Shown here: piece after piece, positions 45,185 through 55,801 of the stretch
Position numbering within the stretch: the first letter of the stretch is position 1
Layout of the letters: each line of letters opens with the position of its first letter
Assembly: GCA_933822405.4 (NCBI GenBank)
Contig: CAKOGP040002214.1
Coordinates: forward strand, 46,984-110,983
Direction: 5' to 3'
From: Cylindrotheca closterium
Lineage: Eukaryota > Bacillariophyta > Bacillariophyceae > Bacillariales > Bacillariaceae
DNA: 64,000 nucleotides
Position numbers and translations under genes: made by a program
The notes under the pieces: model-generated
The model's input: the letters and a program-made list of their open reading frames with translations, nothing else
Told to the model about the DNA's origin: nothing
Databases searched by the model: none

Positions 45185-46840
45185 ATGGAGTCATCGTCTT
45201 CCAAGTCTTATGGTCTCCCATATTTTCAACAGTCCTCCAAAACAAGTGCTTCGCATCATGCGACAAGCCTTACGCTTCCCACAACATGCTCAACGACGGA
45301 GGGAGATGCTTGTTCCAAGGCATCCACTGACTCGCTACTGTCACATGATACGGAAAGTCTAGAGGTCCTAAAGGAACCTGCCCCCACGAAACGAAAGCAG
45401 AAGACCTTGTGGGAATCTGTGGACAAAACGGCATTCCAGTTTGCTCTTCGAATGGGGATTCTTCTTTGGTTCTCGTCGCTTTTTGTCCTAATCCGAACCG
45501 ACGATTACCATTTCCCAGATGGAATGTGGGTTCTGGTGACAGTCCTCTTTGTGTCATGGTTCCCACAACTAGATGCAGCCTCTGTGATTGAAAAGATAAT
45601 ACAGCGTCTACTCGGAACATTTATTGGAGCATTTTTGGGTCTGGCCTGTGGCTTTGCGTCGTTGCTGTTCACCGACCGCCACTTTACCCAGTCCATTTTC
45701 CTGGGTACCTGCGTGTTCATTTTCAACTTTTTGATCATTTTCGTTGCAGGGCAGTTCAAGGTTGGAAGGGTCAAGGTGATCAAGCGGTTTGCCTATGCCA
45801 CAATTCTATGTTCCTTGACATTTTGCATTTGCATCATGCCATTCTCCATGGACGAGGACCCCAAGTGGGCAAGAGCAATGTATCGTGTCCTGAATGTGGT
45901 AGTCGGCTGTTTCGTCGGGGCGATTGGGTCCATCCTGATTGTTCCAAAGTCTACGACAGATGTACTCTATTCCAAGGCGTCTAGACAGGTATCCATGGCG
46001 GGCGAAGCTGCAGAAGCTGTCATGAATGTATCTGCTGATTATTTTTCTGGACGTATTCAGGTCAACCGTCTAGCGGATGAACTGCTGAACGCACCCCTTG
46101 AGAGCGAGCTCCGATGGAGACTATCCAGCACATCTAGTCTTGGTAGCAGCTCGAGGAATGCTGACAACCCGGGGGCAACGGACGTTGCACTCAAAAAGTA
46201 CGAAGACGCTATTGCTGACTGGCGATTGAGCAAAATGTTGTTTCCATTGGTCAAGTATGATCCATTTCGGCTCAAGATTGCCAAAGATGAAGTTGTAAGC
46301 GATGCCTTCCAAACGGAAATCGCTCGGACCCTTGCCCGCTGTCTTCGAATTCAAACTACCATTGTGGTTTTGGATGGTATGGTTCGAAGTGATGCTGACT
46401 ACGAGTTCACCGCTCCCCAGCTCGAGTCATTTTCTCAGATTGGTGGTCTGGTGCGAAAAATGCTGACAGTGCCGTTGGATCGCGATTCCAGCAATGCAGC
46501 CGCCAATATTTTATTTGTCAAGCTCGAGGAGACACGAGAAGCCATTCATAAAATGTCGCATGCTGTCGCAACTGTAGCAGAAGGCGACGATCTATCAGAT
46601 TCCGGGAGAGAAGGCTTGAAAGAATTTCAATACAAATTGCTCTCCAAAGACTCTTCTTTCTTTGAAACCATGCATACCGATGCAGGCGACGAGATGGGGA
46701 GAGGTATTCCATTGAATGCTACGGGCAAGCACGACAATACGCTCTTCTTTCTACAGCTAGTAGAACACATGATATTGCGATCCCTCCGCCTCTATCAGGC
46801 ATGGACGCACGTGGAGACGCTCAAAAGGAAAGAAGACTAA
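45185..46840 (+). CDS. FUSC/ALMT-like transporter, copy 2, 5'-truncated
   Basis: Identical in protein to copy 1 from its residue 12 on, but the unit boundary removes the native ATG. The frame upstream meets a TAA at 45152-45154, so the first usable start is the internal ATG at 45185, giving 551 aa with all membrane helices retained. Its 5' flank is now antisense kinase sequence instead of the native promoter, so expression may be lost or changed. Protein function as for copy 1. Confidence 0.8.
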   Translation: MESSSSKSYGLPYFQQSSKTSASHHATSLTLPTTCSTTEGDACSKASTDSLLSHDTESLEVLKEPAPTKRKQKTLWESVDKTAFQFALRMGILLWFSSLFVLIRTDDYHFPDGMWVLVTVLFVSWFPQLDAASVIEKIIQRLLGTFIGAFLGLACGFASLLFTDRHFTQSIFLGTCVFIFNFLIIFVAGQFKVGRVKVIKRFAYATILCSLTFCICIMPFSMDEDPKWARAMYRVLNVVVGCFVGAIGSILIVPKSTTDVLYSKASRQVSMAGEAAEAVMNVSADYFSGRIQVNRLADELLNAPLESELRWRLSSTSSLGSSSRNADNPGATDVALKKYEDAIADWRLSKMLFPLVKYDPFRLKIAKDEVVSDAFQTEIARTLARCLRIQTTIVVLDGMVRSDADYEFTAPQLESFSQIGGLVRKMLTVPLDRDSSNAAANILFVKLEETREAIHKMSHAVATVAEGDDLSDSGREGLKEFQYKLLSKDSSFFETMHTDAGDEMGRGIPLNATGKHDNTLFFLQLVEHMILRSLRLYQAWTHVETLKRKED

Positions 46841-46981
46841 AACGCTAATTGATTCTATCGAAACTGAGTAAATTAGAAGCTATATACATTTCATATATCC
46901 ATTCCATTCAAATTCTAGATATATGCCGGTAGTAACTCTCAAGTCCGAACCAAGAAAGCCTGGCTTTAGCAATAACCGCAA

Positions 46982-47934
46982 TCAGACGCAGTAAAAGAGG
47001 GCTTCGAACTCTTCAACGGTTATTGATCCTCCCCCGTTGACATCGATTGCTTCAAAGAGCGCCACAATTTCTTCGTGCGGTTTGTGCGGGTACATCCTTT
47101 TCATGAGTTTCTCGACATCTGAAAAAACGAGATCGGGACCTGGGCTGTATTTGATGCTGTTAAAGAGATGTCGGAAGCCGTCCACCGTGCGTGGAAAGTG
47201 ATCATTCGAGTACAAAGTTAGCGCTCTTTGAAAGTCTTGCTGGTAGCAAAGGGTTTGTAGCAAATTCCTCAGAGTGTTGCAAGACCCATTAACTTCTTTA
47301 AAATCTTCTGGTCCAACCTCCACCACGCTGCATTCCTTCGAGATACATCGAGCGGAAATTGCACGAGGGGCGTCCGAAAGGAGGGAGTGACCACCGATAT
47401 AATGTCTCCTTGGTGGTTTCTTGTGAGAGACAAGCGGCCAGTGGACCGTGAAATTTCGCCATCTATCACAATATAGAGGGCTTTGTCTTTCCCGCCTTGC
47501 TTGAAGAGAACATCTCCCTTCCTTAGCTTCTTTGTATGCAGGTGTCCAGCCTGCCGCAACATCATTCGGATTCTTGACATCTCACGTGCTTTGTTTTCTC
47601 GGTACATGTTCATTCGAACATTTGTATCCGTTGTAATGAGGAACTTTTCAAAGTACTCGCGCGGGATTGTCACACCTTCGACTGGAGTCAGGCACGTCAC
47701 TGTTCCGACTCTCGGTTTGTTGTTCACAAGAGCCATTTCCCCAACGAAATTACCTTCTTGCAACGTAGTGTGGAAACCGTCTTTGTTGGCAACAGAAACC
47801 ACGCCTTTTTTAATAAAGAACATGTCATTACCCATGTCACCTTCTTTATAGATCACATCGCCTTTCTTGAAGGACTTCCTGTTCCTTTCGTTTTCGGCCA
47901 AAAGGTTGGAGAAACCACTAAAGATCTTCCGGGA
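46982..47934 (-). pseudogene. Kinase 3' remnant in unit 2
   Basis: Same fragment as at 44215-45167: CNBD2, partial CNBD3 with the shared frameshift, and the EF-hand tail; no kinase domain. The chimeric start at 47988 would again read through antisense transporter sequence. Not expected to make a working kinase. Confidence 0.85.
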
Positions 47935-50701
47935 AAGAACAATCTCCTTTGATGGAGTCATCGTCTTCCAAGTCTTATGGTCTCCCATATTTTCAACAGT
48001 CCTCCAAAACAAGTGCTTCGCATCATGCGACAAGCCTTACGCTTCCCACAACATGCTCAACGACGGAGGGAGATGCTTGTTCCAAGGCATCCACTGACTC
48101 GCTACTGTCACATGATACGGAAAGTCTAGAGGTCCTAAAGGAACCTGCCCCCACGAAACGAAAGCAGAAGACCTTGTGGGAATCTGTGGACAAAACGGCA
48201 TTCCAGTTTGCTCTTCGAATGGGGATTCTTCTTTGGTTCTCGTCGCTTTTTGTCCTAATCCGAACCGACGATTACCATTTCCCAGATGGAATGTGGGTTC
48301 TGGTGACAGTCCTCTTTGTGTCATGGTTCCCACAACTAGATGCAGCCTCTGTGATTGAAAAGATAATACAGCGTCTACTCGGAACATTTATTGGAGCATT
48401 TTTGGGTCTGGCCTGTGGCTTTGCGTCGTTGCTGTTCACCGACCGCCACTTTACCCAGTCCATTTTCCTGGGTACCTGCGTGTTCATTTTCAACTTTTTG
48501 ATCATTTTCGTTGCAGGGCAGTTCAAGGTTGGAAGGGTCAAGGTGATCAAGCGGTTTGCCTATGCCACAATTCTATGTTCCTTGACATTTTGCATTTGCA
48601 TCATGCCATTCTCCATGGACGAGGACCCCAAGTGGGCAAGAGCAATGTATCGTGTCCTGAATGTGGTAGTCGGCTGTTTCGTCGGGGCGATTGGGTCCAT
48701 CCTGATTGTTCCAAAGTCTACGACAGATGTACTCTATTCCAAGGCGTCTAGACAGGTATCCATGGCGGGCGAAGCTGCAGAAGCTGTCATGAATGTATCT
48801 GCTGATTATTTTTCTGGACGTATTCAGGTCAACCGTCTAGCGGATGAACTGCTGAACGCACCCCTTGAGAGCGAGCTCCGATGGAGACTATCCAGCACAT
48901 CTAGTCTTGGTAGCAGCTCGAGGAATGCTGACAACCCGGGGGCAACGGACGTTGCACTCAAAAAGTACGAAGACGCTATTGCTGACTGGCGATTGAGCAA
49001 AATGTTGTTTCCATTGGTCAAGTATGATCCATTTCGGCTCAAGATTGCCAAAGATGAAGTTGTAAGCGATGCCTTCCAAACGGAAATCGCTCGGACCCTT
49101 GCCCGCTGTCTTCGAATTCAAACTACCATTGTGGTTTTGGATGGTATGGTTCGAAGTGATGCTGACTACGAGTTCACCGCTCCCCAGCTCGAGTCATTTT
49201 CTCAGATTGGTGGTCTGGTGCGAAAAATGCTGACAGTGCCGTTGGATCGCGATTCCAGCAATGCAGCCGCCAATATTTTATTTGTCAAGCTCGAGGAGAC
49301 ACGAGAAGCCATTCATAAAATGTCGCATGCTGTCGCAACTGTAGCAGAAGGCGACGATCTATCAGATTCCGGGAGAGAAGGCTTGAAAGAATTTCAATAC
49401 AAATTGCTCTCCAAAGACTCTTCTTTCTTTGAAACCATGCATACCGATGCAGGCGACGAGATGGGGAGAGGTATTCCATTGAATGCTACGGGCAAGCACG
49501 ACAATACGCTCTTCTTTCTACAGCTAGTAGAACACATGATATTGCGATCCCTCCGCCTCTATCAGGCATGGACGCACGTGGAGACGCTCAAAAGGAAAGA
49601 AGACTAAAACGCTAATTGATTCTATCGAAACTGAGTAAATTAGAAGCTATATACATTTCATATATCCATTCCATTCAAATTCTAGATATATGCCGGTAGT
49701 AACTCTCAAGTCCGAACCAAGAAAGCCTGGCTTTAGCAATAACCGCAATCAGACGCAGTAAAAGAGGGCTTCGAACTCTTCAACGGTTATTGATCCTCCC
49801 CCGTTGACATCGATTGCTTCAAAGAGCGCCACAATTTCTTCGTGCGGTTTGTGCGGGTACATCCTTTTCATGAGTTTCTCGACATCTGAAAAAACGAGAT
49901 CGGGACCTGGGCTGTATTTGATGCTGTTAAAGAGATGTCGGAAGCCGTCCACCGTGCGTGGAAAGTGATCATTCGAGTACAAAGTTAGCGCTCTTTGAAA
50001 GTCTTGCTGGTAGCAAAGGGTTTGTAGCAAATTCCTCAGAGTGTTGCAAGACCCATTAACTTCTTTAAAATCTTCTGGTCCAACCTCCACCACGCTGCAT
50101 TCCTTCGAGATACATCGAGCGGAAATTGCACGAGGGGCGTCCGAAAGGAGGGAGTGACCACCGATATAATGTCTCCTTGGTGGTTTCTTGTGAGAGACAA
50201 GCGGCCAGTGGACCGTGAAATTTCGCCATCTATCACAATATAGAGGGCTTTGTCTTTCCCGCCTTGCTTGAAGAGAACATCTCCCTTCCTTAGCTTCTTT
50301 GTATGCAGGTGTCCAGCCTGCCGCAACATCATTCGGATTCTTGACATCTCACGTGCTTTGTTTTCTCGGTACATGTTCATTCGAACATTTGTATCCGTTG
50401 TAATGAGGAACTTTTCAAAGTACTCGCGCGGGATTGTCACACCTTCGACTGGAGTCAGGCACGTCACTGTTCCGACTCTCGGTTTGTTGTTCACAAGAGC
50501 CATTTCCCCAACGAAATTACCTTCTTGCAACGTAGTGTGGAAACCGTCTTTGTTGGCAACAGAAACCACGCCTTTTTTAATAAAGAACATGTCATTACCC
50601 ATGTCACCTTCTTTATAGATCACATCGCCTTTCTTGAAGGACTTCCTGTTCCTTTCGTTTTCGGCCAAAAGGTTGGAGAAACCACTAAAGATCTTCCGGG
50701 A
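47935..50701. repeat. Tandem unit 3 of three, 2,767 bp
   Basis: Last copy; its right edge continues without break into the full kinase gene, marking it as the copy attached to the original kinase locus. Confidence 0.92.
47952..49607 (+). CDS. FUSC/ALMT-like transporter, copy 3, 5'-truncated
   Basis: Same as copy 2: 551 aa from an internal ATG at 47952, lacking the first 11 residues and the native promoter. Its stop lies 141 bp from the stop of the full kinase gene, which is the original tail-to-tail arrangement of the two genes. Confidence 0.8.
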   Translation: MESSSSKSYGLPYFQQSSKTSASHHATSLTLPTTCSTTEGDACSKASTDSLLSHDTESLEVLKEPAPTKRKQKTLWESVDKTAFQFALRMGILLWFSSLFVLIRTDDYHFPDGMWVLVTVLFVSWFPQLDAASVIEKIIQRLLGTFIGAFLGLACGFASLLFTDRHFTQSIFLGTCVFIFNFLIIFVAGQFKVGRVKVIKRFAYATILCSLTFCICIMPFSMDEDPKWARAMYRVLNVVVGCFVGAIGSILIVPKSTTDVLYSKASRQVSMAGEAAEAVMNVSADYFSGRIQVNRLADELLNAPLESELRWRLSSTSSLGSSSRNADNPGATDVALKKYEDAIADWRLSKMLFPLVKYDPFRLKIAKDEVVSDAFQTEIARTLARCLRIQTTIVVLDGMVRSDADYEFTAPQLESFSQIGGLVRKMLTVPLDRDSSNAAANILFVKLEETREAIHKMSHAVATVAEGDDLSDSGREGLKEFQYKLLSKDSSFFETMHTDAGDEMGRGIPLNATGKHDNTLFFLQLVEHMILRSLRLYQAWTHVETLKRKED

Positions 50702-52526
50702 TGAAGTTCGGTTCTTGGTAGTATCTAGCATTCGAACGTTCAGCTCCGAGTCTGAAGCCGAAAGATACTTTTCAAAATATTCCTTTGTGATCCTAATCGC
50801 ATGGACAGGTGTATTACACGTGACAGTGCCGTTTCTCTTGGCGTTTTCCAAGATTGCGGCTTCCCCAACAAAATCGCCGTTCGAGAGCACAGTCCGGAAA
50901 CCTTTGCTGGTGGTCACTTCCACCACGCCAGAATTGATAAAGAACATGTCTTTTCCCTCATCACCTTCTTTGAAAATAACATCGCCCTTCTTGAAGTAAC
51001 AGTCCTTCATGTGGTCGGAAAGAAGATCCGTAAAGGTAGTAAGAGAAACCTCTTCGTCAGAATCGACTGCTTCGTTTAAGCCTTTCCCAATCTCTTTGGT
51101 AGTGACGGAACCTGTGGAGGAAGTATCGAGCCTCTTAAAGGATCGTTCCATTAGTGACATTTTCTTGTCACCACCTTCAGCATCTTTATTGCCATCTGCG
51201 AAGTTTACAAAGTCTTGAAAGACCTTGGCTTCCAGTCGACTTTTGAACTTTTTCAGATTCGACAGCTTACTGGCCACATCCTCGAGCTTATCTTTCTTTG
51301 CAGTGATGCCTTGCACCCAAGGATGTTGAAGCATGTCATCCGCAGTGAGTCGTTTGTCTTCATCCCAGCAAAGAAGCTTCTCCAGTAGATCAATAGCAGA
51401 AGCAGATAAATGTTTTGTGTAGGGCGAATTCTTCATTGGCAAAGACTTCATCTTAAGAACTCGTTCGGCGATTTCTTCTTCGGTCGCATTCCCTTCTGGA
51501 TCGAAGGGATGAACGCCGACGAGCATGATGTAGAGAATTACACCAATAGCCCAAACGTCCATGGATGGTCGTTTCTTGGAGGATCGTTCTACTAGTACCT
51601 CTGGTGGGCAATAGGCGGCGGTGGTTCCCAGGTCCGAAGAAGGAACAGCAGCTTTGCCAGTTTCGTCCAACACTTGGGCAGTTCCAAAATCGATAATCTT
51701 TACAACCGAGTCGTTTCTATTCGCAGTGCTTAGCATTAGGTTTTCTGGCTTTAGATCACAGTGTACAATATCCGAACCGTGCAAAAAGGAAAGGGCGGAT
51801 GCCACCTCACGAATAAGACGGGCCGCATCAGCCTCCGAATATGCCTTTTGGATGGATCGAAGACGAAGAAATAGAGAATGTGAGTCTTGAAAGTTGAATT
51901 CAATCAGTGATTGGATTGCTTCAACAGCACAGTTTGCTCACCCCAGAGTTGATAAGGTGATCAAACATTTCTCCACCTGAAATATAGTCCAATGTCAAAT
52001 AAAATTTCCCACCTTCATCAAAGTTCTCATGCAAACCGCAAAGGTTTGGATGACCACCCAATCGCCGAATCTGAAGTAGGGCTTCCATTTCGCGCCGAAA
52101 GCCATCATCGTTTGTATATTCTTTGGAAATGACTTTAACGGCCACCTTCTTGCCAGTAACCTTGTCGATTGCAGGATAGACGGCCCCGAAGCCTCCTTCT
52201 CCCAAAGTGGAATCCCATTTCACCGAGTAGACACTTTGTAGCTTTCGCTTGTCTTTGCCATCGTCGATATGCAGTAGAGTTTGTCGTCTTGCCAGCATAC
52301 GCCCAATCATGGACTCACACGCCACATAACTTGGTTGCGGAAGTCTCGGAAATGGCAATTGCATTTGCATAGTGGAGGAGGAACTCGCCTCCTCCAGCAA
52401 CCGGGCGTCATCCTCTTGGTTCTCATGTATCAAATATGCCAGTGACCCTGCACCTAGTAGTGCTGGTGTCTTTATCCACCGGGCGCGTCTCCACTGTTGC
52501 TGGATCAGCGATTTGGAAAGCAACAT
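49749..52526 (-). CDS. CAMK-type protein kinase with three CNBDs and EF-hand, frameshifted
   Basis: Exons 51942-52526 and 50036-51844 (intron 51845-51941, 97 bp); the frame as written stops at 50036. N-terminus from ATG 52526 is basic with a hydrophobic stretch (mitochondrial or membrane-targeting-like); an ATG at 52691 is possible. Kinase: GEGGFGAVY loop, catalytic Lys131 (VAVKV), HCDLKPEN at 223-230 (non-RD: Cys in place of Arg), DFG at 247. Then two full cyclic-nucleotide-binding domains (GDVIFKEGDEGKDMFF, GDFVGEAAI; GDVIYKEGDMGNDMFF, GNFVGEMALV) and a third (GDVLFKQGGKDKALYIV). In this third CNBD the frame is lost near 50192: a +2 shift at a TC repeat gives HYIGGHSLLSDAPRAIS and, to 49749, an EF-hand loop (DVNGGGSITVEEF). 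Likely a cGMP/cAMP- and Ca2+-responsive kinase, possibly defective at its end. Confidence 0.8.
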
Positions 52527-52855
52527 GGTTGTCCTACTTTGAATGTACGGGTAGAGTGTAATGGAAACAAGAAACTGCAGATTAAAAAAAAGTGAATGAC
52601 GATGGCGATGACGTCGATGAGGTGGAGAGCTTCCTCCGGGTTCTAAGGAGCTTTTTCGATCAGATTTCCGGGTTCTCATCGCAGTCATCAATCAATCAAT
52701 CATATTCGCAGCTGAATACCGGCAAGATCAAACACATTTCCCATTCTGAGAGTTCCATTGTGACCGTTGTTTTGAGTCTGCTAGAGCCATCTAGACCAGT
52801 CAACAGTCACATAAACACACAAAGCAAAGCACAGCAAGTGTGAATCGAATTCAAA
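52527..52855. promoter_or_regulatory. Divergent promoter, kinase and small protein
   Basis: About 330 bp between the kinase start (52526, minus) and the small gene at 52856 (plus). Contains TCAATCAATCAATCA at about 52688-52702. Inferred from position. Confidence 0.4.
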
Positions 52856-53083
52856 ATGGATCCTTCTCTCGCAGCACTAATGTCCGCTAACCTGAAGAAA
52901 CAGGCCGAAAAATCATCCGCAACCGAAGTGGTTGTAGAGTCGAGTGGGGATGTCAACGCTGGAGAAGCGCCAAAGAAGAAATACAAGCCTCCTCCAGGTG
53001 CTCAGCAATTGGGAATGCAAGCCATGTTGATGCAAGAAGCTCTGGGGGGCAGTGTCAAACTGAAGAAGGTTGACAAGAAGTGA
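52856..53083 (+). CDS. Small 75-aa conserved-looking hypothetical protein
   Basis: ATG start after an A-rich leader (TTCAAAATGGATCC). Lys-rich and amphipathic: MDPSLAALMSANLKKQA start, an acidic middle, then KKKYKPPPGAQQLGMQAML and a LysLys-rich tail. No family recognised. Position right after a divergent promoter and good codon use make it likely real. Possibly a nucleic-acid- or actin-binding peptide, but that is a guess. Confidence 0.55.
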   Translation: MDPSLAALMSANLKKQAEKSSATEVVVESSGDVNAGEAPKKKYKPPPGAQQLGMQAMLMQEALGGSVKLKKVDKK

Positions 53084-53541
53084 ATAAGAATGGGATCATC
53101 CTTCCTCGTCATTCGAACAAGACGACCGATGCACACTAACTGAAGGGAGGCACTGCCGTATGTTTTAAGCGCTCCATGTTCGATATCGACGTGTGAAATT
53201 GAACGGCAAATCATATTTTAATGTCAGTACAGTAGTCCAAAAAATGTTACTGTATACTAGTCCTATGCTGATTACACAAAAGTCAACGGTAAATAGGTTC
53301 AGTCAGTTGTATGTGGAGGATATAGGCAAGTTCAAGGACACAAACATTGGGAGCTGTACTTTACTACAGGGCAGTTCTCTTGCTTATTAGATATGCACAC
53401 ATCCCTTTCTAATTTGTACTGTAATCTATCTAGTCGATCAGCATTCAGTATTCAGCTACATTATGACTCGCAGTCACATTCGACAGGTCTTTGTTAGATA
53501 CAGCAGATCGATCCATTCATTCATTCGAGCTTTTTCAACAC
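53084..53541. other. Convergent 3' flanks
   Basis: Between the small gene stop (plus) and the pirin stop (minus). Nothing recognised beyond short TACTGTA words. Confidence 0.4.
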
Positions 53542-54396
53542 TTAGAAATCTCTGCGGCCGGATCCTTCCACTTCCTCCATATCAAACATCAAAAAGTGAC
53601 CAACCTCGCCGTTTTCGGTGTCTTCGACACCAACAGCTTCAATCACAATTGCTTCTCCGTCACTCGTGATCTCGCAAGCATCGTGACGAGCAAGAGCCTG
53701 TCCGTTCACCTTCAAGGACCCCTCCACACACAACAAGTATGCTTGTCTTCCTTCAGGAAGATCCACTGAAACCGACTTACCGAGCTCGAGCTCGCCAGCA
53801 CGGCAGTTTACGTCTTGGTTCAGCTTCACTGGGGTGTCATTTGCGTTGTCCTTGATACTGGATGCCAAGTGCCGGACTTGGTTCTTGACCAATTTGTCAC
53901 TAGCGTCATATCCACCATAGTTGGGTGAAAGTCCTCTTCGTTCTGGTACAATCCAAGTCTGGATGAAGCGCAATGGCTTGTCCGTGTGGTTGTGCTCCGA
54001 ATGCGTGATTCCAGATCCTGCCGTCATAAATTGAATGGATCCTCTGCCCAACGATTGAGAGGTACCCATGGAATCTTCGTGTGTTAGCTTACCATTGACA
54101 ATGTAGGTGACGATTTCCATATTGGCATGTGGATGAGCTCCAAAGCCACGCATGGGTTGCACCAGATCATCGTTCAGGACACGGAGTACGCCATAACTGG
54201 AATTTTTGGGGTTCCGGTATTCCGCAAAGGAGAAATGGAACCTTGATTTCAACCAGTTCTTGTTGGTCCATGAAGGATCGTCAGTTGGATTGGATCTGTT
54301 ACCGAACCACATTGGGTTTGGCTCAGAAACATAAAGTTTGTCGTTCGGGACGACCTTGACGTTGTTTCGAGTGTCAGTGCTGGTTGGTGCTGTCAT
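53542..54396 (-). CDS. Pirin-family cupin protein
   Basis: A 284-aa protein from ATG 54396; the open frame continues upstream, where ATG 54483 (MPARPHKKFS) would add 29 residues. The first cupin domain has the metal site His88, His90, His132, Glu134 (GFGAHPHANME; TAGSGITHSEH), as in pirin and the bacterial YhhW quercetinase. The second cupin domain spans about 180-280. Family roles: nuclear transcription cofactor in animals, quercetin 2,3-dioxygenase activity in bacteria. The function in algae is unsettled; a full metal site suggests it binds Fe. Confidence 0.9.
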   Translation of the reverse strand: MTAPTSTDTRNNVKVVPNDKLYVSEPNPMWFGNRSNPTDDPSWTNKNWLKSRFHFSFAEYRNPKNSSYGVLRVLNDDLVQPMRGFGAHPHANMEIVTYIVNGKLTHEDSMGTSQSLGRGSIQFMTAGSGITHSEHNHTDKPLRFIQTWIVPERRGLSPNYGGYDASDKLVKNQVRHLASSIKDNANDTPVKLNQDVNCRAGELELGKSVSVDLPEGRQAYLLCVEGSLKVNGQALARHDACEITSDGEAIVIEAVGVEDTENGEVGHFLMFDMEEVEGSGRRDF

Positions 54397-54955
54397 GTTT
54401 GCTGTTTGGATTCTTGTTGTTGTCTTCGTTGTTGTATCGGTTAGTCTTTGCGTCGAAAACTTTTTATGAGGCCTTGCTGGCATGTATCGGTTTTGAGGTT
54501 CCACATCACATTGTCGGTTCACGTTTGTTAGCTTTTTTGTGGAGGATAATTTTGGAACATCATCGTCAGAATTCTGAGAATTAAACACTAAAAAAGTCCA
54601 AATTTTTAATTTTCTACCAGGCACTGTATCTACCGGTATTGGGAGAGAAGAGTGATTTTGAAACAACACCGATGGATCTAATCGTTTAGTTCAGCGGCTT
54701 GTCTACGTCTACGAGAGAAGAACCTTGGATCAATCAATATTTTGGCTGCAGGGTGGCTGTGCGTGTGTGTGGCAACATGGCAAAGCCAGCACAATGGATT
54801 TTGAGCTGACTTTGATGAGACAACAAAGTTACATTCATTTGCGTCAACGACTAGGGGCAAAAGCTTGCACCATTGGTGATGGCATCCCTTGTGCAGCCAC
54901 AATCCAATCAATTATTATGCCAAAGGAACAAGGCATGATATGATTGGTGGGGTTT
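54397..54955. other. Intergenic, pirin upstream region
   Basis: Includes TACCGGTA at 54631-54638. Downstream part is the 3' flank of the thioesterase gene. No gene recognised. Confidence 0.4.
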
Positions 54956-55801
54956 CTAGAGCTCATCGTTCTTTCCACTTCCAAACATACAACCATCCAA
55001 GAAATCAGCAAAGTCGTTCATTTCGTCAGGATAGCTCGAATGCCCCATGGGATACGATTTGTCAGTAACAGTCACTCCACTCTCGAGAAACTTGCCCACT
55101 CCGAACTGTTGTTGGGGGAACAGAACTTTGTCATCGAACTTTCCATGTCCCCAAAAGAGCGGAGTCTTCTTGGCAGAATCGCTAACGTCCAAGTCGTCTG
55201 GAATAGTGAGCCAAGCACTTAAGCCGACACATCCAGCAAAAGCTTCCTTTTGGTTACGGTATGCAGTCAGCAATGCAATGGCACCTCCTAAAATGTTTCA
55301 GCCAAGAAATAAGACGTCGGGCGATTAGCTAGGATATTTCCCTTGGCAGGACACTATTTGATTGGATTCCTTTCCATCTATCATATTCGTACCTTGACTA
55401 AAGCCACCAACAACAATTTTGGAGCGTGGGATCCCATCCTTTTCCAGTTTCTCGACCTGATCTTCCACCACTTGAACAGCAGTCATCAGTCCCTCCTTGT
55501 CATCCTTCGAACCAACTGCAATTGGCCAGTCATACAAATCAAACCAGCCGGGCATTGTCGTTCCACCATTGATGGTAATTGGAATTATAGGTGCTGCCGG
55601 GAAAACATACTCAATGTCTGATAGACTAGCATGATAGGATGGCAAGCTTCGTTTGAGGTCGGACCATCCAGCGGGAGAATCTCCCAGTCCATGTAGGAAG
55701 ATTAAAGCTCCTTTCTTGGTACTTTGTGAGGACATTGCTCTAGCGGAACGAGATAGCATACAGGTAACTGCAAGGAATAAAAAGAACTGCCAAACTTGCA
55801 T
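54956..55801 (-). CDS. Acyl-protein thioesterase/lysophospholipase-like hydrolase
   Basis: Spliced model 55393-55801 then 54956-55287, intron 55288-55392 (105 bp); the junction restores FSQGGAIALL. 246 aa from ATG 55801, which gives a signal peptide-like N-terminus (MQVWQFFLFLAVTCML); starting at ATG 55735 (MSSQSTKKGALIFLHG) gives the canonical cytosolic length of 224 aa. Catalytic triad Ser135 (GFSQGG), Asp187 (HGKFDDKV) and His218 (YPMGHSS) from the long start. HGLGDSPAGW is the family oxyanion-loop motif. Role: removes palmitate from S-acylated proteins or hydrolyses lysophospholipids. The two possible starts would decide secretory versus cytosolic location. Confidence 0.93.

Larger units (their letters stand above)
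45168..47934. repeat. Tandem unit 2 of three, 2,767 bp
   Basis: Landmarks and encoded proteins match unit 1 and unit 3 at fixed offset. The junction (...CCGGGA|AAGAACAATC) joins kinase-gene sequence to transporter-gene sequence without obvious microhomology. Confidence 0.92.

Noticed and set aside
42401..50701. Transposon or helitron as cause of the triplication
   Set aside because: Unit ends lie inside two ordinary genes, with no terminal repeats, target-site duplication or transposase.
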